7,441 nucleotides of DNA from assembly GCA_007127625.1 (NCBI GenBank), contig SKYZ01000262.1, positions 1 to 7,441 on the forward strand, given 5' to 3'. Position 1 is the first letter of the stretch. The number at the start of each line of letters is the position of its first letter. Positions 1 to 6,124 of this stretch are shown piece after piece. The position numbers were made by a program, and so were the translations under genes. A model generated the notes under the pieces. It had not been told where the DNA came from. It ran no database searches and saw nothing but the letters and a program-made list of their open reading frames with translations. The stretch is from Aquisalimonas sp. GTDB taxonomy: Bacteria > Pseudomonadota > Gammaproteobacteria > Nitrococcales > Aquisalimonadaceae.

Positions 1-104
1 ACGTACATGAGCACGATGCCCGAGGCGAACCACATGGCGATGAGCAGGCACAGGGCGATGCCCAGGTAGCGGTGCCACAGGTAGATGTGCCGCTTCACCG
101 ACAT
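1..104 (-). CDS. PepSY-type inner-membrane protein, 5' part only
   Basis: Only the first 34 codons are in the window; the gene continues past the left edge. The start is [15 protein letters not shown], followed by a hydrophobic helix of about 20 residues (roughly residues 15-34). A basic start, the W-H-R-Y-L-G motif and an immediate first TM helix are typical of PepSY-associated TM proteins (PiuB/FoxB-like), inner-membrane proteins that often neighbour TonB-dependent receptors; some members reduce ferric siderophores. The start codon overlaps the stop of the upstream receptor by one base (TGATG), so translation is probably coupled and both genes should share the cobalamin-controlled transcript. 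The family call rests on the N-terminus only. The heme-ligand histidines and PepSY domains that would confirm it lie outside the window. Confidence 0.72.
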   Translation of the reverse strand, partial: MSVKRHIYLWHRYLGIALCLLIAMWFASGIVLMY

Positions 105-2239
105 CAGAAGTGCGTGCTCAGAGTGAGGTCGACGCTGCGGGACTCGCCTAGGAGCCATTGGCTGCCGCCGAAGGAACTCCAGGTCACATGCTGCTCGTCG
201 GTGAGGTTGCGCCCGCGCAGGGTCACTTCGGCGGAGCGGAACTTCCAGGTGGCGGCGGCACCGAACAGTGTGTACGACGGCACGTCGACGGTATTGGCGT
301 CGTCGCCCTGGCGCGGCCCCACGTAGCGGGTGTTGGCCTCCAGCGTGAGCCGATCCGTGGCGAACCATTCGGCGCGCAGGTTGGCCAGGCGCTCGGGCAC
401 GTTGGGCGGGGTGTTGCCGTCGTAGCGATCGTCCTCGGTGGCGTAGTCGGCGAACTCGGCGTTCAGCAGGGTGCCGTCCGCCTGGAAGCGCCAGTCCCGC
501 CACGGGCGTAAGGCGACTTCCAGCTCCACGCCCCGGGACTCCTGGCGACCGATCTGGCGTTCCAGGTCCCGGTCGTCCGGGTCACGTACGCTGAGGTTGC
601 GCTTGGCGATGTCGTACACTGCGATGGTCCACTGCAGCCGATCATCCCAGGCGCGTTGCCGCAACCCCAGCTCGACCCCGCGGGAGCGCTCCAGGCGGTC
701 GCCCTCGCCCCCTGGTGAAAACGTCACGCTGCTGCCGGTGGGCTTGGCGCCCGTGGCGTACTGGGCGTAGGTGGTCACCCCGGCGGGGAGTTCCCACACG
801 GCGCCGATGCGGCCTGTGGTCGGACGGTGGCGTTCGGTGGTGCGCTCGTTCTCCCGCAGATCCTCGCCGTCCAGGCGGATGAGTTCGTGCCGAAGACCAC
901 CCACAAGACTCAGCCCGCCACCGAGCTTCAGGCGGTTCTCACCGAATACCGCATAGCGGTGGTTGGTGGTTCGTACACCCGGTTCAAACGGGGTATCCGA
1001 GAAGTAAAGCCCGGGATCCGGGTTGTCCACATCAACCGTGTCCTCTCCTTGATAGGGCGAATTGTTGCTGTGCTCGAATCGGTTGCGACTGACGTCCAGG
1101 CCAACACTCACACGGTAGGGCAGTCCAAGCAGCGTGTGGTCGTGGATCGCCTCCAGGCGGTTGCCGAACAGCGTCTGGTCATGGGCGATCTGGATGGGCA
1201 CGCTGCGGCGGATCACGTCCTCGTCCGGGTCGTAATTGTAGGCCTCCACGTTCTTCCAGTTGCGCTCGCCGGTGTGGGCGTAGACCCGATTGCGCACCTG
1301 CAGGTGATCCGTGGCGGCGAAGTCGGTGTCGAAGCGCAACCAGTAGCCCTCCATGTCCATCTCGGCGTCGGCCACGTTGTAGTTGTTGCCCACTGTTCGC
1401 TCGTCGATGCCGCCGTCGATCACCGGAGTGCCGAAATAGGGCTCGATGTCGTCGCGCTGGACCTCGCCGGAGAGGGTGAACCGCAGCCGCTCGGAGGCAT
1501 CGAAGCGCAACGATCCGCCAAGGGTTTCGTAGCGGGCACCGCTGCGATCGATTTCGCCGTCCCGGGTCAGGCGGCTGGCATCCACCCGGTACGAGAGGCC
1601 GTCCACGTCCGTTGGCCCGCCTGCGCCGGCGGCGACCCGCGTTTCACCGAATGAGCCAGCGCCGAGCAGCAGATCCCCCGAGCTGCGGTCCGGGTCCGGC
1701 CGGCGCGGCACGAAGTTGATGGCGCCCGCCACCGCCCCCTCGCCATGCAGTACGGAGGCCGGGCCGCGCAGCACTTCCACGCGGTCGTAGAACCAGTTGC
1801 TACCCGGCCGTGCGAACATGCTGGGCTCGGCCACCCGGATGCCGTCGTAGAGGATGGTGATATCGTTGCCGGTGAACCCGCGGCTGGAAAACGATGCCGG
1901 CGCCCCCGGCGGCTCGCCGCCGGTGAATCCGCCGGCCGCTTCCACCGCTTCGCGCGTGTTCCGCACGCCGCGGGCGCGCTGGGTGTCTGCGTCGATCACC
2001 GCGGCGCTGGCGGGGAGATCCTCCAGCGCCAGACCCAGGCGGCTGGCGGTTCTTGCCGGCTGGTCGAGGCCCAGCGCGTCGGTGGCCCCGATACCTTCCA
2101 CCTCCAGCACCTCAAGGGTGGTGTGATCACCTGCGGCGGCGATACCGGTCAGCGACAATGCCAGCACCAGGCTGGCGGCTTTCGGCACGTCCCCGGAGGA
2201 CGGTCGTGGATTCGCGTTGCGCGCGCGCTCCGTGTTCAT
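104..2239 (-). CDS. TonB-dependent outer-membrane receptor under cobalamin riboswitch control
   Basis: This 711-residue protein should be a TonB-gated transporter of the outer membrane. Residues 1 to about 36 form a signal peptide ([17 protein letters not shown], likely cut after AAA). TLEVLEVEG at 41-49 resembles a TonB box. The plug spans about 62-178, with SSRGF at 118-122, LYDGIRV at 130-136 and the signature [20 protein letters not shown] at 153-172. The rest is beta-barrel with alternating aromatic strands, ending in a C-terminal Phe (VDLTLSTHF), the outer-membrane insertion signal. Overall pattern and length fit the siderophore-receptor branch better than the roughly 600-residue BtuB. 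I chose the ATG at 2239 because it gives a proper signal peptide and has AGGAG 8 nt upstream. The frame is open for 66 more codons upstream, but that stretch is riboswitch leader. The riboswitch predicts a corrinoid, cobalt or B12-related substrate; the exact ligand cannot be read from sequence. Confidence 0.93.
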   Translation of the reverse strand: MNTERARNANPRPSSGDVPKAASLVLALSLTGIAAAGDHTTLEVLEVEGIGATDALGLDQPARTASRLGLALEDLPASAAVIDADTQRARGVRNTREAVEAAGGFTGGEPPGAPASFSSRGFTGNDITILYDGIRVAEPSMFARPGSNWFYDRVEVLRGPASVLHGEGAVAGAINFVPRRPDPDRSSGDLLLGAGSFGETRVAAGAGGPTDVDGLSYRVDASRLTRDGEIDRSGARYETLGGSLRFDASERLRFTLSGEVQRDDIEPYFGTPVIDGGIDERTVGNNYNVADAEMDMEGYWLRFDTDFAATDHLQVRNRVYAHTGERNWKNVEAYNYDPDEDVIRRSVPIQIAHDQTLFGNRLEAIHDHTLLGLPYRVSVGLDVSRNRFEHSNNSPYQGEDTVDVDNPDPGLYFSDTPFEPGVRTTNHRYAVFGENRLKLGGGLSLVGGLRHELIRLDGEDLRENERTTERHRPTTGRIGAVWELPAGVTTYAQYATGAKPTGSSVTFSPGGEGDRLERSRGVELGLRQRAWDDRLQWTIAVYDIAKRNLSVRDPDDRDLERQIGRQESRGVELEVALRPWRDWRFQADGTLLNAEFADYATEDDRYDGNTPPNVPERLANLRAEWFATDRLTLEANTRYVGPRQGDDANTVDVPSYTLFGAAATWKFRSAEVTLRGRNLTDEQHVTWSSFGGSQWLLGESRSVDLTLSTHF

Positions 2240-2292
2240 CCTGGTTGCTCCTATCCCTTGGTTACCGGTGCTCCTGCGGGCGAGGGACCAGG
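2240..2292 (-). promoter_or_regulatory. Receptor ribosome binding site with a possible sequestering helix
   Basis: Read on the minus strand, AGGAG (complement of 2248-2252) is 8 nt before the ATG at 2239. ACCAGG next to the start codon (complement of 2240-2245) is fully complementary to CCUGGU (complement of 2287-2292). The adjacent CCCU (2283-2286) can pair with AGGG (2255-2258), leaving the Shine-Dalgarno in a bulge. The same 7-mer, AGGAGCA on the RNA, occurs a second time (2269-2275), 23 nt upstream of the first. The pairing is visible directly; that it controls translation is inference. Confidence 0.4.
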
Positions 2293-2306
2293 GAACGAGG
2301 AGGCGA

Positions 2307-2329
2307 CCTGTCCGGGCGTGGTGGACAGG
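2307..2329 (-). promoter_or_regulatory. Leader hairpin, 7-bp stem
   Basis: CCTGTCC and GGACAGG form a perfect 7-bp inverted repeat around a 9-nt loop within the receptor leader. No T-tract follows on the minus strand, so it is not an ordinary intrinsic terminator. It lies between the riboswitch and the ribosome binding site and may be part of the expression platform or simply leader structure. Confidence 0.4.
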
Positions 2330-2357
2330 CGGAACGGACTGCACGGCATGGCCGACA

Positions 2358-2391
2358 GGCACCGAGTCGCGGCGTCCTCGCCGGCGGTGCC
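2358..2391 (-). promoter_or_regulatory. Leader hairpin, compound GC-rich stem
   Basis: On the minus-strand RNA an outer 7-bp stem GGCACCG/CGGTGCC encloses an inner perfect hairpin CGGCG-AGGA-CGCCG (2370-2383) with a five-base asymmetric bulge. It should be very stable. No U-run follows. Being in the leader downstream of the aptamer, it could serve as an anti-antiterminator or a barrier to Rho; function is not shown. Confidence 0.42.
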
Positions 2392-2410
2392 CCTCGCACC
2401 ACCAGGAGAT

Positions 2411-2430
2411 GTCCCGCATGAATGCGGGAC
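2411..2430 (-). promoter_or_regulatory. Post-aptamer hairpin of the cobalamin riboswitch (P13-like)
   Basis: GTCCCGCAT and ATGCGGGAC are perfect complements separated by two bases, giving a stem of about 7 bp with a loop CAUUCAUG on the RNA. It starts only 9 nt after the B12 box. In cobalamin riboswitches a hairpin in this place (P13) commonly makes a kissing contact with loop L5. Here L5 (UGAUG, within 2498-2509) could pair only partly with CAUU of this loop, so the kissing contact is tentative. No U-tract follows, so intrinsic termination at this hairpin is unlikely. Confidence 0.55.
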
Positions 2431-2435
2431 GGCTC

Positions 2436-2640
2436 ATCGGGCCGGTCTCCGGACTCGCGTGCGGGCGTCAAGACACCCGAGCGGACCGCCTTCCCGTGGC
2501 ATCAGCCACAGTGGCGGGGATGGTCCGCTGCAACACGCTCACCGTTGCGGGGGCAGTCCCGGACTCGGCAGCAGCGTGGATGCTCCTGCCTCACCGGGTT
2601 CCCGTTTCACCTTTCCGGCCGGAACGGCCTGAAGGCACCC
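2436..2640 (-). promoter_or_regulatory. Cobalamin (adenosylcobalamin-type) riboswitch aptamer
   Basis: All hallmark elements occur in order on the minus strand. GGUGAAACGGGAA lies near the 5' side (about 2598-2611). The core CUGCCCCCGCAACGGUGAGCG is at 2536-2556. GCCACUG is at 2509-2515 and is followed by a small hairpin GUGGC-UGAU-GCCAC and CGGGAAGGCGG. The 17-nt B12 box GAGUCCGGAGACCGGCC at 2440-2456 matches the published consensus at every position. AGCGGACC and GGUCCGCU make a strong internal stem, and GGCCGG (2615-2620) can pair with CCGGCC of the B12 box. Members of this class bind cobalamin and reduce expression of the downstream gene when it is abundant, here the TonB receptor and its PepSY partner. 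The exact outer limits depend on the closing stem, which I did not fold. Confidence 0.96.
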
Positions 2641-2654
2641 GAGAGCAAGCGGTG

Positions 2655-2683
2655 AACCTACCGGGTGCGAGATGCCGAATCAA
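2655..2683 (-). promoter_or_regulatory. Candidate sigma-70 promoter of the riboswitch-receptor transcript
   Basis: On the minus strand TTGATT (2678-2683) is followed after exactly 17 nt by TAGGTT (2655-2660). Initiation about 7 nt further would fall near 2648, just before the 5' side of the aptamer, where a riboswitch transcript has to begin. The -35 matches consensus at 4 of 6 positions, but the -10 at only 3 of 6. The placement is the stronger argument. Confidence 0.45.
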
Positions 2684-2777
2684 GCGATCCAGAAACCTGC
2701 GAAAAGGGACGGCGGCATGCGATGATCACGGGTCGGGTCGGTCACACACGTGGTTCTGCAACGAGAGAGGCGCCAGC

Positions 2778-4256
2778 ATGGGCGAGATGAAGTATCGGGA
2801 TTTGCGCGACTTCATGGATCGGCTGGAACGCGACGGCGAACTCAAGCGCGTTTCCGCATCGGTGGATCCCTACCTGGAGATGACCGAGATCTGCGACCGC
2901 ACCCTGCGCAAGGGCGGCCCGGCGCTGCTGTTCGAGAACCCGGTGGGCTCGCGCACGCCGGTGCTGGGCAACCTGTTCGGCACCCCCTACCGGGTGGCCC
3001 TGGGCATGGGCGCCGAGAACACCGAGGCGCTGCGGGAGATCGGCAAGCTGCTGGCCTTCCTCAAGGAGCCGGATCCGCCCAAGGGCATGAAGGATGCCTG
3101 GAAGCAGCTGCCCATCTTCAAGCAGGTACTGAACATGGGGCCGAAGACGGTGCGCCGTCCGGAGTGCCAGGAGCACGTGGTCGAAGGCGAGAACGTGGAT
3201 CTCTCCCGCCTGCCCATCTGGACCTGCTGGCCCGGCGACGCGGGGCCGCTGATCACCTGGGCGCTGGTGGTCACCCGCGGCCCGCACAAGGAGCGGCAGA
3301 ACCTGGGCATCTACCGCCAGCAGGTGATCGGCCGCAACCGGGTGATCATGCGCTGGCTGGGCCACCGCGGCGGCGCCCTGGACTTCCAGGAGTGGCAGCA
3401 GGAACACCCCGGCGAGCCCTTCCCGGTGGCCGTGGCCCTGGGCGCGGACCCGGCCACCATCCTGGGCGCCGTCACCCCGGTGCCGGACACCCTCTCCGAG
3501 TACGCCTTCGCCGGACTGTTGCGCGGCAGCAAGACCGAGCTCGGCAAGTGCCTGGGCTCCGACCTGCAGGTGCCGGCCTCGGCGGAGATCGTGCTGGAAG
3601 GCCACATTTACCCGGACGACTGGGCGGACGAGGGGCCGTTCGGCGACCACACCGGCTACTACAACGAGGTGGACCGCTTCCCCGTGTTCACCATCGAGCG
3701 CGTCACCCACCGCAGCAATCCGCTCTACCACAGCACCTACACCGGCCGGCCGCCGGACGAGCCCGCCGTGCTCGGGGTGGCCCTGAACGAGGTGTTCGTG
3801 CCCATCCTGCAGAAGCAGTTCCCGGAGATCACGGATTTCTACCTGCCGCCGGAGGGCTGCTCCTACCGCATGGCGGTGGTGACCATGAAGAAGCAGTACC
3901 CGGGCCACGCCAAACGGGTGATGCTGGGGGTGTGGTCGTTCCTGCGGCAGTTCATGTACACCAAGTTCGTCATCGTCACCGATGACGACGTCAATGCGCG
4001 GGACTGGAACGACGTGATCTGGGCCATGACCACCCGCATGGACCCGCAGCGCGACAGCACCTTTATCGACAACTCACCCATCGACTCCCTGGACTTCGCG
4101 TCGCCGGTCTCGGGGCTCGGCTCGAAGATCGGCTTCGACGCCACCAACAAGTGGAAGGGCGAGACCAACCGCGAATGGGGGCGGCCCATCACCATGGATC
4201 CGGAGATCCGGCGGCGCGTGGACGAGCGCTGGGACGAGCTGGGTATCGACATCTGA
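2778..4256 (+). CDS. ubiD: UbiD, 4-hydroxy-3-polyprenylbenzoate decarboxylase
   Basis: This 492-residue enzyme removes the carboxyl group from 4-hydroxy-3-polyprenylbenzoate to give 2-polyprenylphenol in ubiquinone biosynthesis, using prenylated FMN made by UbiX. From memory it is near-colinear with E. coli UbiD (497 aa), starting [12 protein letters not shown] against MDAMKYNDLRDF, so residue numbers coincide. The metal ligands Asn175 (ERQNLGIYR) and Glu241 (PDTLSEYAF) are present, as are the prFMN contacts IYR 178-180, RWL 192-194 and RG 197-198. The proton donor Asp290 ([12 protein letters not shown]) and the conserved [17 protein letters not shown] block are also intact. GAGAGAGG ends 7 nt before the ATG. 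The frame stays open far upstream, but that part is the riboswitch region in antisense. No frameshift or missing key residue was seen. A UbiD-family enzyme for another aromatic acid is possible but unlikely given the match to the E. coli protein. Confidence 0.97.
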   Translation: MGEMKYRDLRDFMDRLERDGELKRVSASVDPYLEMTEICDRTLRKGGPALLFENPVGSRTPVLGNLFGTPYRVALGMGAENTEALREIGKLLAFLKEPDPPKGMKDAWKQLPIFKQVLNMGPKTVRRPECQEHVVEGENVDLSRLPIWTCWPGDAGPLITWALVVTRGPHKERQNLGIYRQQVIGRNRVIMRWLGHRGGALDFQEWQQEHPGEPFPVAVALGADPATILGAVTPVPDTLSEYAFAGLLRGSKTELGKCLGSDLQVPASAEIVLEGHIYPDDWADEGPFGDHTGYYNEVDRFPVFTIERVTHRSNPLYHSTYTGRPPDEPAVLGVALNEVFVPILQKQFPEITDFYLPPEGCSYRMAVVTMKKQYPGHAKRVMLGVWSFLRQFMYTKFVIVTDDDVNARDWNDVIWAMTTRMDPQRDSTFIDNSPIDSLDFASPVSGLGSKIGFDATNKWKGETNREWGRPITMDPEIRRRVDERWDELGIDI

Positions 4257-4271
4257 CGGCCCGGACCGTCA
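4254..4271. terminator. Inverted repeat made from two convergent stop codons
   Basis: TGACGG and CCGTCA form a perfect 6-bp inverted repeat with a 6-base spacer CCCGGA. The left arm begins with the ubiD stop TGA and the right arm ends with the complement of the stop codon of the minus-strand gene, so both transcripts carry the same hairpin exactly at their stop. No T-run follows on either side. It may be a weak bidirectional terminator, a 3'-end stabiliser, or chance; a canonical intrinsic terminator is not supported. Confidence 0.35.
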
Positions 4272-4802
4272 CTGCCGCCGACCGCGCTCGACGCGGATCA
4301 CGCGGCCGCGCTCCAGGGTGACGATGCGGGCAAACCGTCCCGTGCCGAACTCGTACAGCCACTCCTCGCGGACCGGCACGGCGGCCTGGTGGAAGAAAGC
4401 GGGCTGGATGACCTGGCTGGCCGCCGGCGGACCGCACTCGCCGAGCAGCTCCATGCGGGTCATGCCGCTGCGGATCAGGCGCGCCCGGCAATCGGAGCCG
4501 GGAAACGTGGTGTAGCCGTAACCACCGGTACGGACGGCGCTGATCTGGCCGTCGCGGAAATCGACCATGCGCACCAGCCGGCGCGGCCCACGGTTGTAGT
4601 ACCACCGTTCCACGGTCGTCACGATGACACCGTCGGCACGCACGGCGAAATCCACCGGCTCTTTGAGATCCGGCTCGCCGCACAGATCCCGCACATCCCA
4701 CGTGCGGTCACCCCGCTGCACCAGGTCACCGCCACAGCGCAAGGTATCCGCGGCCGCGGCGGACCAGGCGAACACCAACGACACCAGGAGCACACGGAGC
4801 AT
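4269..4802 (-). CDS. Exported DUF2845-type protein with duplicated Cys-Gly motif
   Basis: This protein has 177 residues. Residues 1-18 are a classic signal peptide (MLRVLLVSLVFAWSAAA), so it should be periplasmic. The mature part has two copies of a pattern: CGGDLVQRGDRTWDVRDLCGEP at 23-44 (C23, C41) and CRARLIRSGMTRMELLGECGPP at 105-126 (C105, C123). Each is a Cys, then a hydrophobic-x-x-G step, a short helix and C-G-x-P. The spacing suggests one disulfide per copy. The arrangement matches what I know of DUF2845 proteins, whose function is unknown; a distant likeness to BamE/OmlA-like folds is inference. The ATG at 4802 is preferred over the open extension to 4997 because of the signal peptide and because GAGGA lies 6 nt upstream. 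It converges on ubiD with 12 bp between stops. Confidence 0.82.
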   Translation of the reverse strand: MLRVLLVSLVFAWSAAAADTLRCGGDLVQRGDRTWDVRDLCGEPDLKEPVDFAVRADGVIVTTVERWYYNRGPRRLVRMVDFRDGQISAVRTGGYGYTTFPGSDCRARLIRSGMTRMELLGECGPPAASQVIQPAFFHQAAVPVREEWLYEFGTGRFARIVTLERGRVIRVERGRRQ

Positions 4803-4827
4803 GGCGATTCCTCGGCCAGCGCTGATC

Positions 4828-4855
4828 GTGGCAATGACCAGCCTTCTCAGATAAT
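4828..4855 (+). promoter_or_regulatory. Candidate promoter for the iron-sulfur flavoreductase
   Basis: GATAAT (4850-4855) differs from the -10 consensus at one base. GTGGCA (4828-4833), 16 nt upstream, matches the -35 at 4 of 6 positions. It would give a leader of about 150 nt before the ATG at 5009. This is a consensus match only. Confidence 0.33.
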
Positions 4856-4889
4856 GGACCTCTCCGGAACCCGAGCGGTTTCCGTCGTG

Positions 4890-4954
4890 TCCGTCACAAT
4901 CGAGGCACGGGCAGCCGCCGTTCCATTCCAGTAGGCGAGGTGTTCCGTCACAAT
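4890..4954. repeat. Two direct copies of TCCGTCACAAT, 54 bp apart
   Basis: The 11-mer occurs at 4890-4900 and 4944-4954; upstream of each is a similar GTG context, and a partial TTCCGTC lies at 4880-4886. The spacing is close to five helical turns and also a multiple of three. It lies in the control region between two divergent genes. A pair of operators is possible, though the motif is not one I recognise. Confidence 0.5.
4925..4953 (-). promoter_or_regulatory. Candidate promoter for the DUF2845-type gene
   Basis: On the minus strand TTGTGA (4948-4953, inside the right copy of the direct repeat) and TGGAAT (4925-4930) are separated by exactly 17 nt, each matching consensus at 4 of 6 positions. 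The start would be near 4918, about 115 nt before the ATG. The left copy of TTGTGA has no matching -10. Weak evidence. Confidence 0.3.
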
Positions 4955-5008
4955 GGGGGCAATTTCCTGCTGCGCCGGAAGCAGACAAGCGCGCCACGGG
5001 TCACGGAC

Positions 5009-6073
5009 ATGAGCTACCAGGTCACCATCGAGCCAAGCGGCCACCGCTTCACCGTCGGCGGGGACGAATCCGTTCTGGACGCCGCGCTCAGGCACGGGCT
5101 CGTCATCCCGTACAGCTGTCGCAACGGCACATGCCTGACCTGCATGGGCAAGGTGGTCGAGGGGGAGATCGGCTACCCCGGCGGCGAGCCGCCCGACTGC
5201 CTGGACGAGACGGCGGTGGCCGTGGGCCAGGCGCTGTTCTGCCAGGCCCGCCCCACCAGCGACCTGGTAATCGAAGTGCGTGAAGTGCGCGACGCCGGCG
5301 ATCTCGCCCCGCGCCGGACCCGCTGCCGGGTCGCGGGGATGGAACGCTTGTCCCGCGACGTCATGCGCCTGTACCTGAAACTGCCGGATGCTGAACGGCT
5401 CGCCTTTCTGCCGGGACAGTACATCGACATCCTGCTCCGGGACGGCCGGCGGCGCAGTTTCTCCCTGGCCAATGCACCCCACGACGATGAACTCCTGGAG
5501 CTGCATGTCCGCCATATCGAGGGCGGTGAGTTCAGCGAGCAGGTCTTCTTCAACATGGAAGAGAAAGCGCTGCTGCGCATGGAAGGGCCCTACGGGCAGT
5601 TCTATCTGCGCGAGGACGACGATCGCCCCATTCTGATGATGGCGGGCAGCACGGGGATTGCGCCGCTGAAGAGCATCTTGGACCATCTAGTCCATATTGG
5701 TAACAGACGCGCGGTTCATCTCTACTGGGGCGTTCGCGAGCGCCAGGATCTTTACCTGGACGGGGAATTGCGCGCGCTGGCGGAGGGCTGCTCGTGGCTC
5801 ACGTACACGCCCTGCCTGTCGGAACCGCGGGCAGAGGACGCCTGGGAGGGGAGAATCGGCCTGGTGCACAACATGCTGCTGCATGACCACCCGGAGCTGG
5901 GCAGCCATGCGGTGTACATGAGCGGCCCACCGGCGATGATCGCGGCCGCGCAGCGGGATTTCCACCGTCACGGTGTCGATCCGGACCATCTGCATCAGGA
6001 TGCCTTCGAGTTCGCCGCCGACTCCAGGCCGGATCTGACAGCAGGCACACAGGGCAGTACGACAACAGACTAG
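5009..6073 (+). CDS. 2Fe-2S ferredoxin / FAD / NAD(P)H oxidoreductase
   Basis: This 354-residue soluble electron-transfer enzyme has three parts. Residues 1-92 are a plant-type ferredoxin domain with cluster ligands C37, C42, C45 and, in ALFCQARP, C78. Residues 103-205 are an FAD domain with the RSFSLAN motif (149-155, the RxYS site) and GQYIDI. Residues 206-335 are an NAD(P)H domain with MAGSTGIAPL (211-220), MSGPPAM (304-310) and a C-terminal DAFEF. This is the layout of proteins annotated as CDP-6-deoxy-3,4-glucoseen reductase (AscD/RfbI) and of mono-oxygenase reductases. No deoxysugar genes are nearby, so that name should not be taken as function. Closeness to ubiD recalls E. coli fre, a flavin reductase. 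Supplying reduced flavin or electrons to quinone synthesis is a reasonable guess. The ATG at 5009 fits the family N-terminus (MSYQVTIEPSGHRFTV); a GTG at 4940 would add 23 poor residues. No strong ribosome binding site is visible. Confidence 0.9.
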   Translation: MSYQVTIEPSGHRFTVGGDESVLDAALRHGLVIPYSCRNGTCLTCMGKVVEGEIGYPGGEPPDCLDETAVAVGQALFCQARPTSDLVIEVREVRDAGDLAPRRTRCRVAGMERLSRDVMRLYLKLPDAERLAFLPGQYIDILLRDGRRRSFSLANAPHDDELLELHVRHIEGGEFSEQVFFNMEEKALLRMEGPYGQFYLREDDDRPILMMAGSTGIAPLKSILDHLVHIGNRRAVHLYWGVRERQDLYLDGELRALAEGCSWLTYTPCLSEPRAEDAWEGRIGLVHNMLLHDHPELGSHAVYMSGPPAMIAAAQRDFHRHGVDPDHLHQDAFEFAADSRPDLTAGTQGSTTTD

Positions 6074-6075
6074 AC

Positions 6076-6093
6076 GCCCCCGGCAAGGGGGGC
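6076..6093 (+). terminator. GC-only hairpin just after the reductase stop
   Basis: GCCCCC and GGGGGC pair around GGCAAG, two bases after the TAG stop at 6071-6073. The stem is all G-C, but the following AGCGGACAAACACTCC has no T-run, so it is at best a weak or Rho-assisted terminator or an RNA-stabilising structure between the reductase and the sensor gene. Confidence 0.35.
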
Positions 6094-6124
6094 AGCGGAC
6101 AAACACTCCATGGGACGGACACAC

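Larger units (their letters stand above)
2240..2777. other. Divergent intergenic region between receptor and ubiD
   Basis: The 538 bases between the two divergent start codons contain no convincing gene. About 400 bases on the receptor side are explained by one minus-strand leader: promoter, cobalamin aptamer, three hairpins and ribosome binding site, listed separately. The remaining part (about 2684-2777) must hold the ubiD promoter. The best I can see is a TGC-GATGAT extended -10-like sequence at 2718-2726, with no good -35, which is too weak to annotate. The ubiD ribosome binding site GAGAGAGG lies at 2763-2770. Confidence 0.8.

Noticed and set aside
827..1654. Plus-strand open frame of 275 codons inside the receptor
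   Set aside because: It is the antisense shadow of the receptor barrel, with Val/His/Ala-rich translation and no recognisable domain.
2411..2430. Intrinsic terminator after the riboswitch
   Set aside because: The stem is strong but the RNA continues AUCUCCUGG, without a U-run.
2240..2437. A 66-codon in-frame N-terminal extension of the TonB receptor
   Set aside because: The stretch is riboswitch leader with hairpins; the ATG at 2239 has a good ribosome site and is followed directly by a signal peptide.
2217..2777. A 187-codon N-terminal extension of UbiD
   Set aside because: It would run antisense through the cobalamin aptamer; the ATG at 2778 matches the E. coli UbiD start.
2742..3985. 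Long open frames over ubiD (388 codons minus, 411 codons plus)
   Set aside because: They are alternative-frame shadows in GC-rich DNA with low-complexity Arg/Gly/Ala/His-rich translations; ubiD itself is certain.
4847..5686. Minus-strand open frame of 279 codons across the reductase
   Set aside because: It is antisense to a well-supported ferredoxin/FNR fusion and shows no family resemblance.
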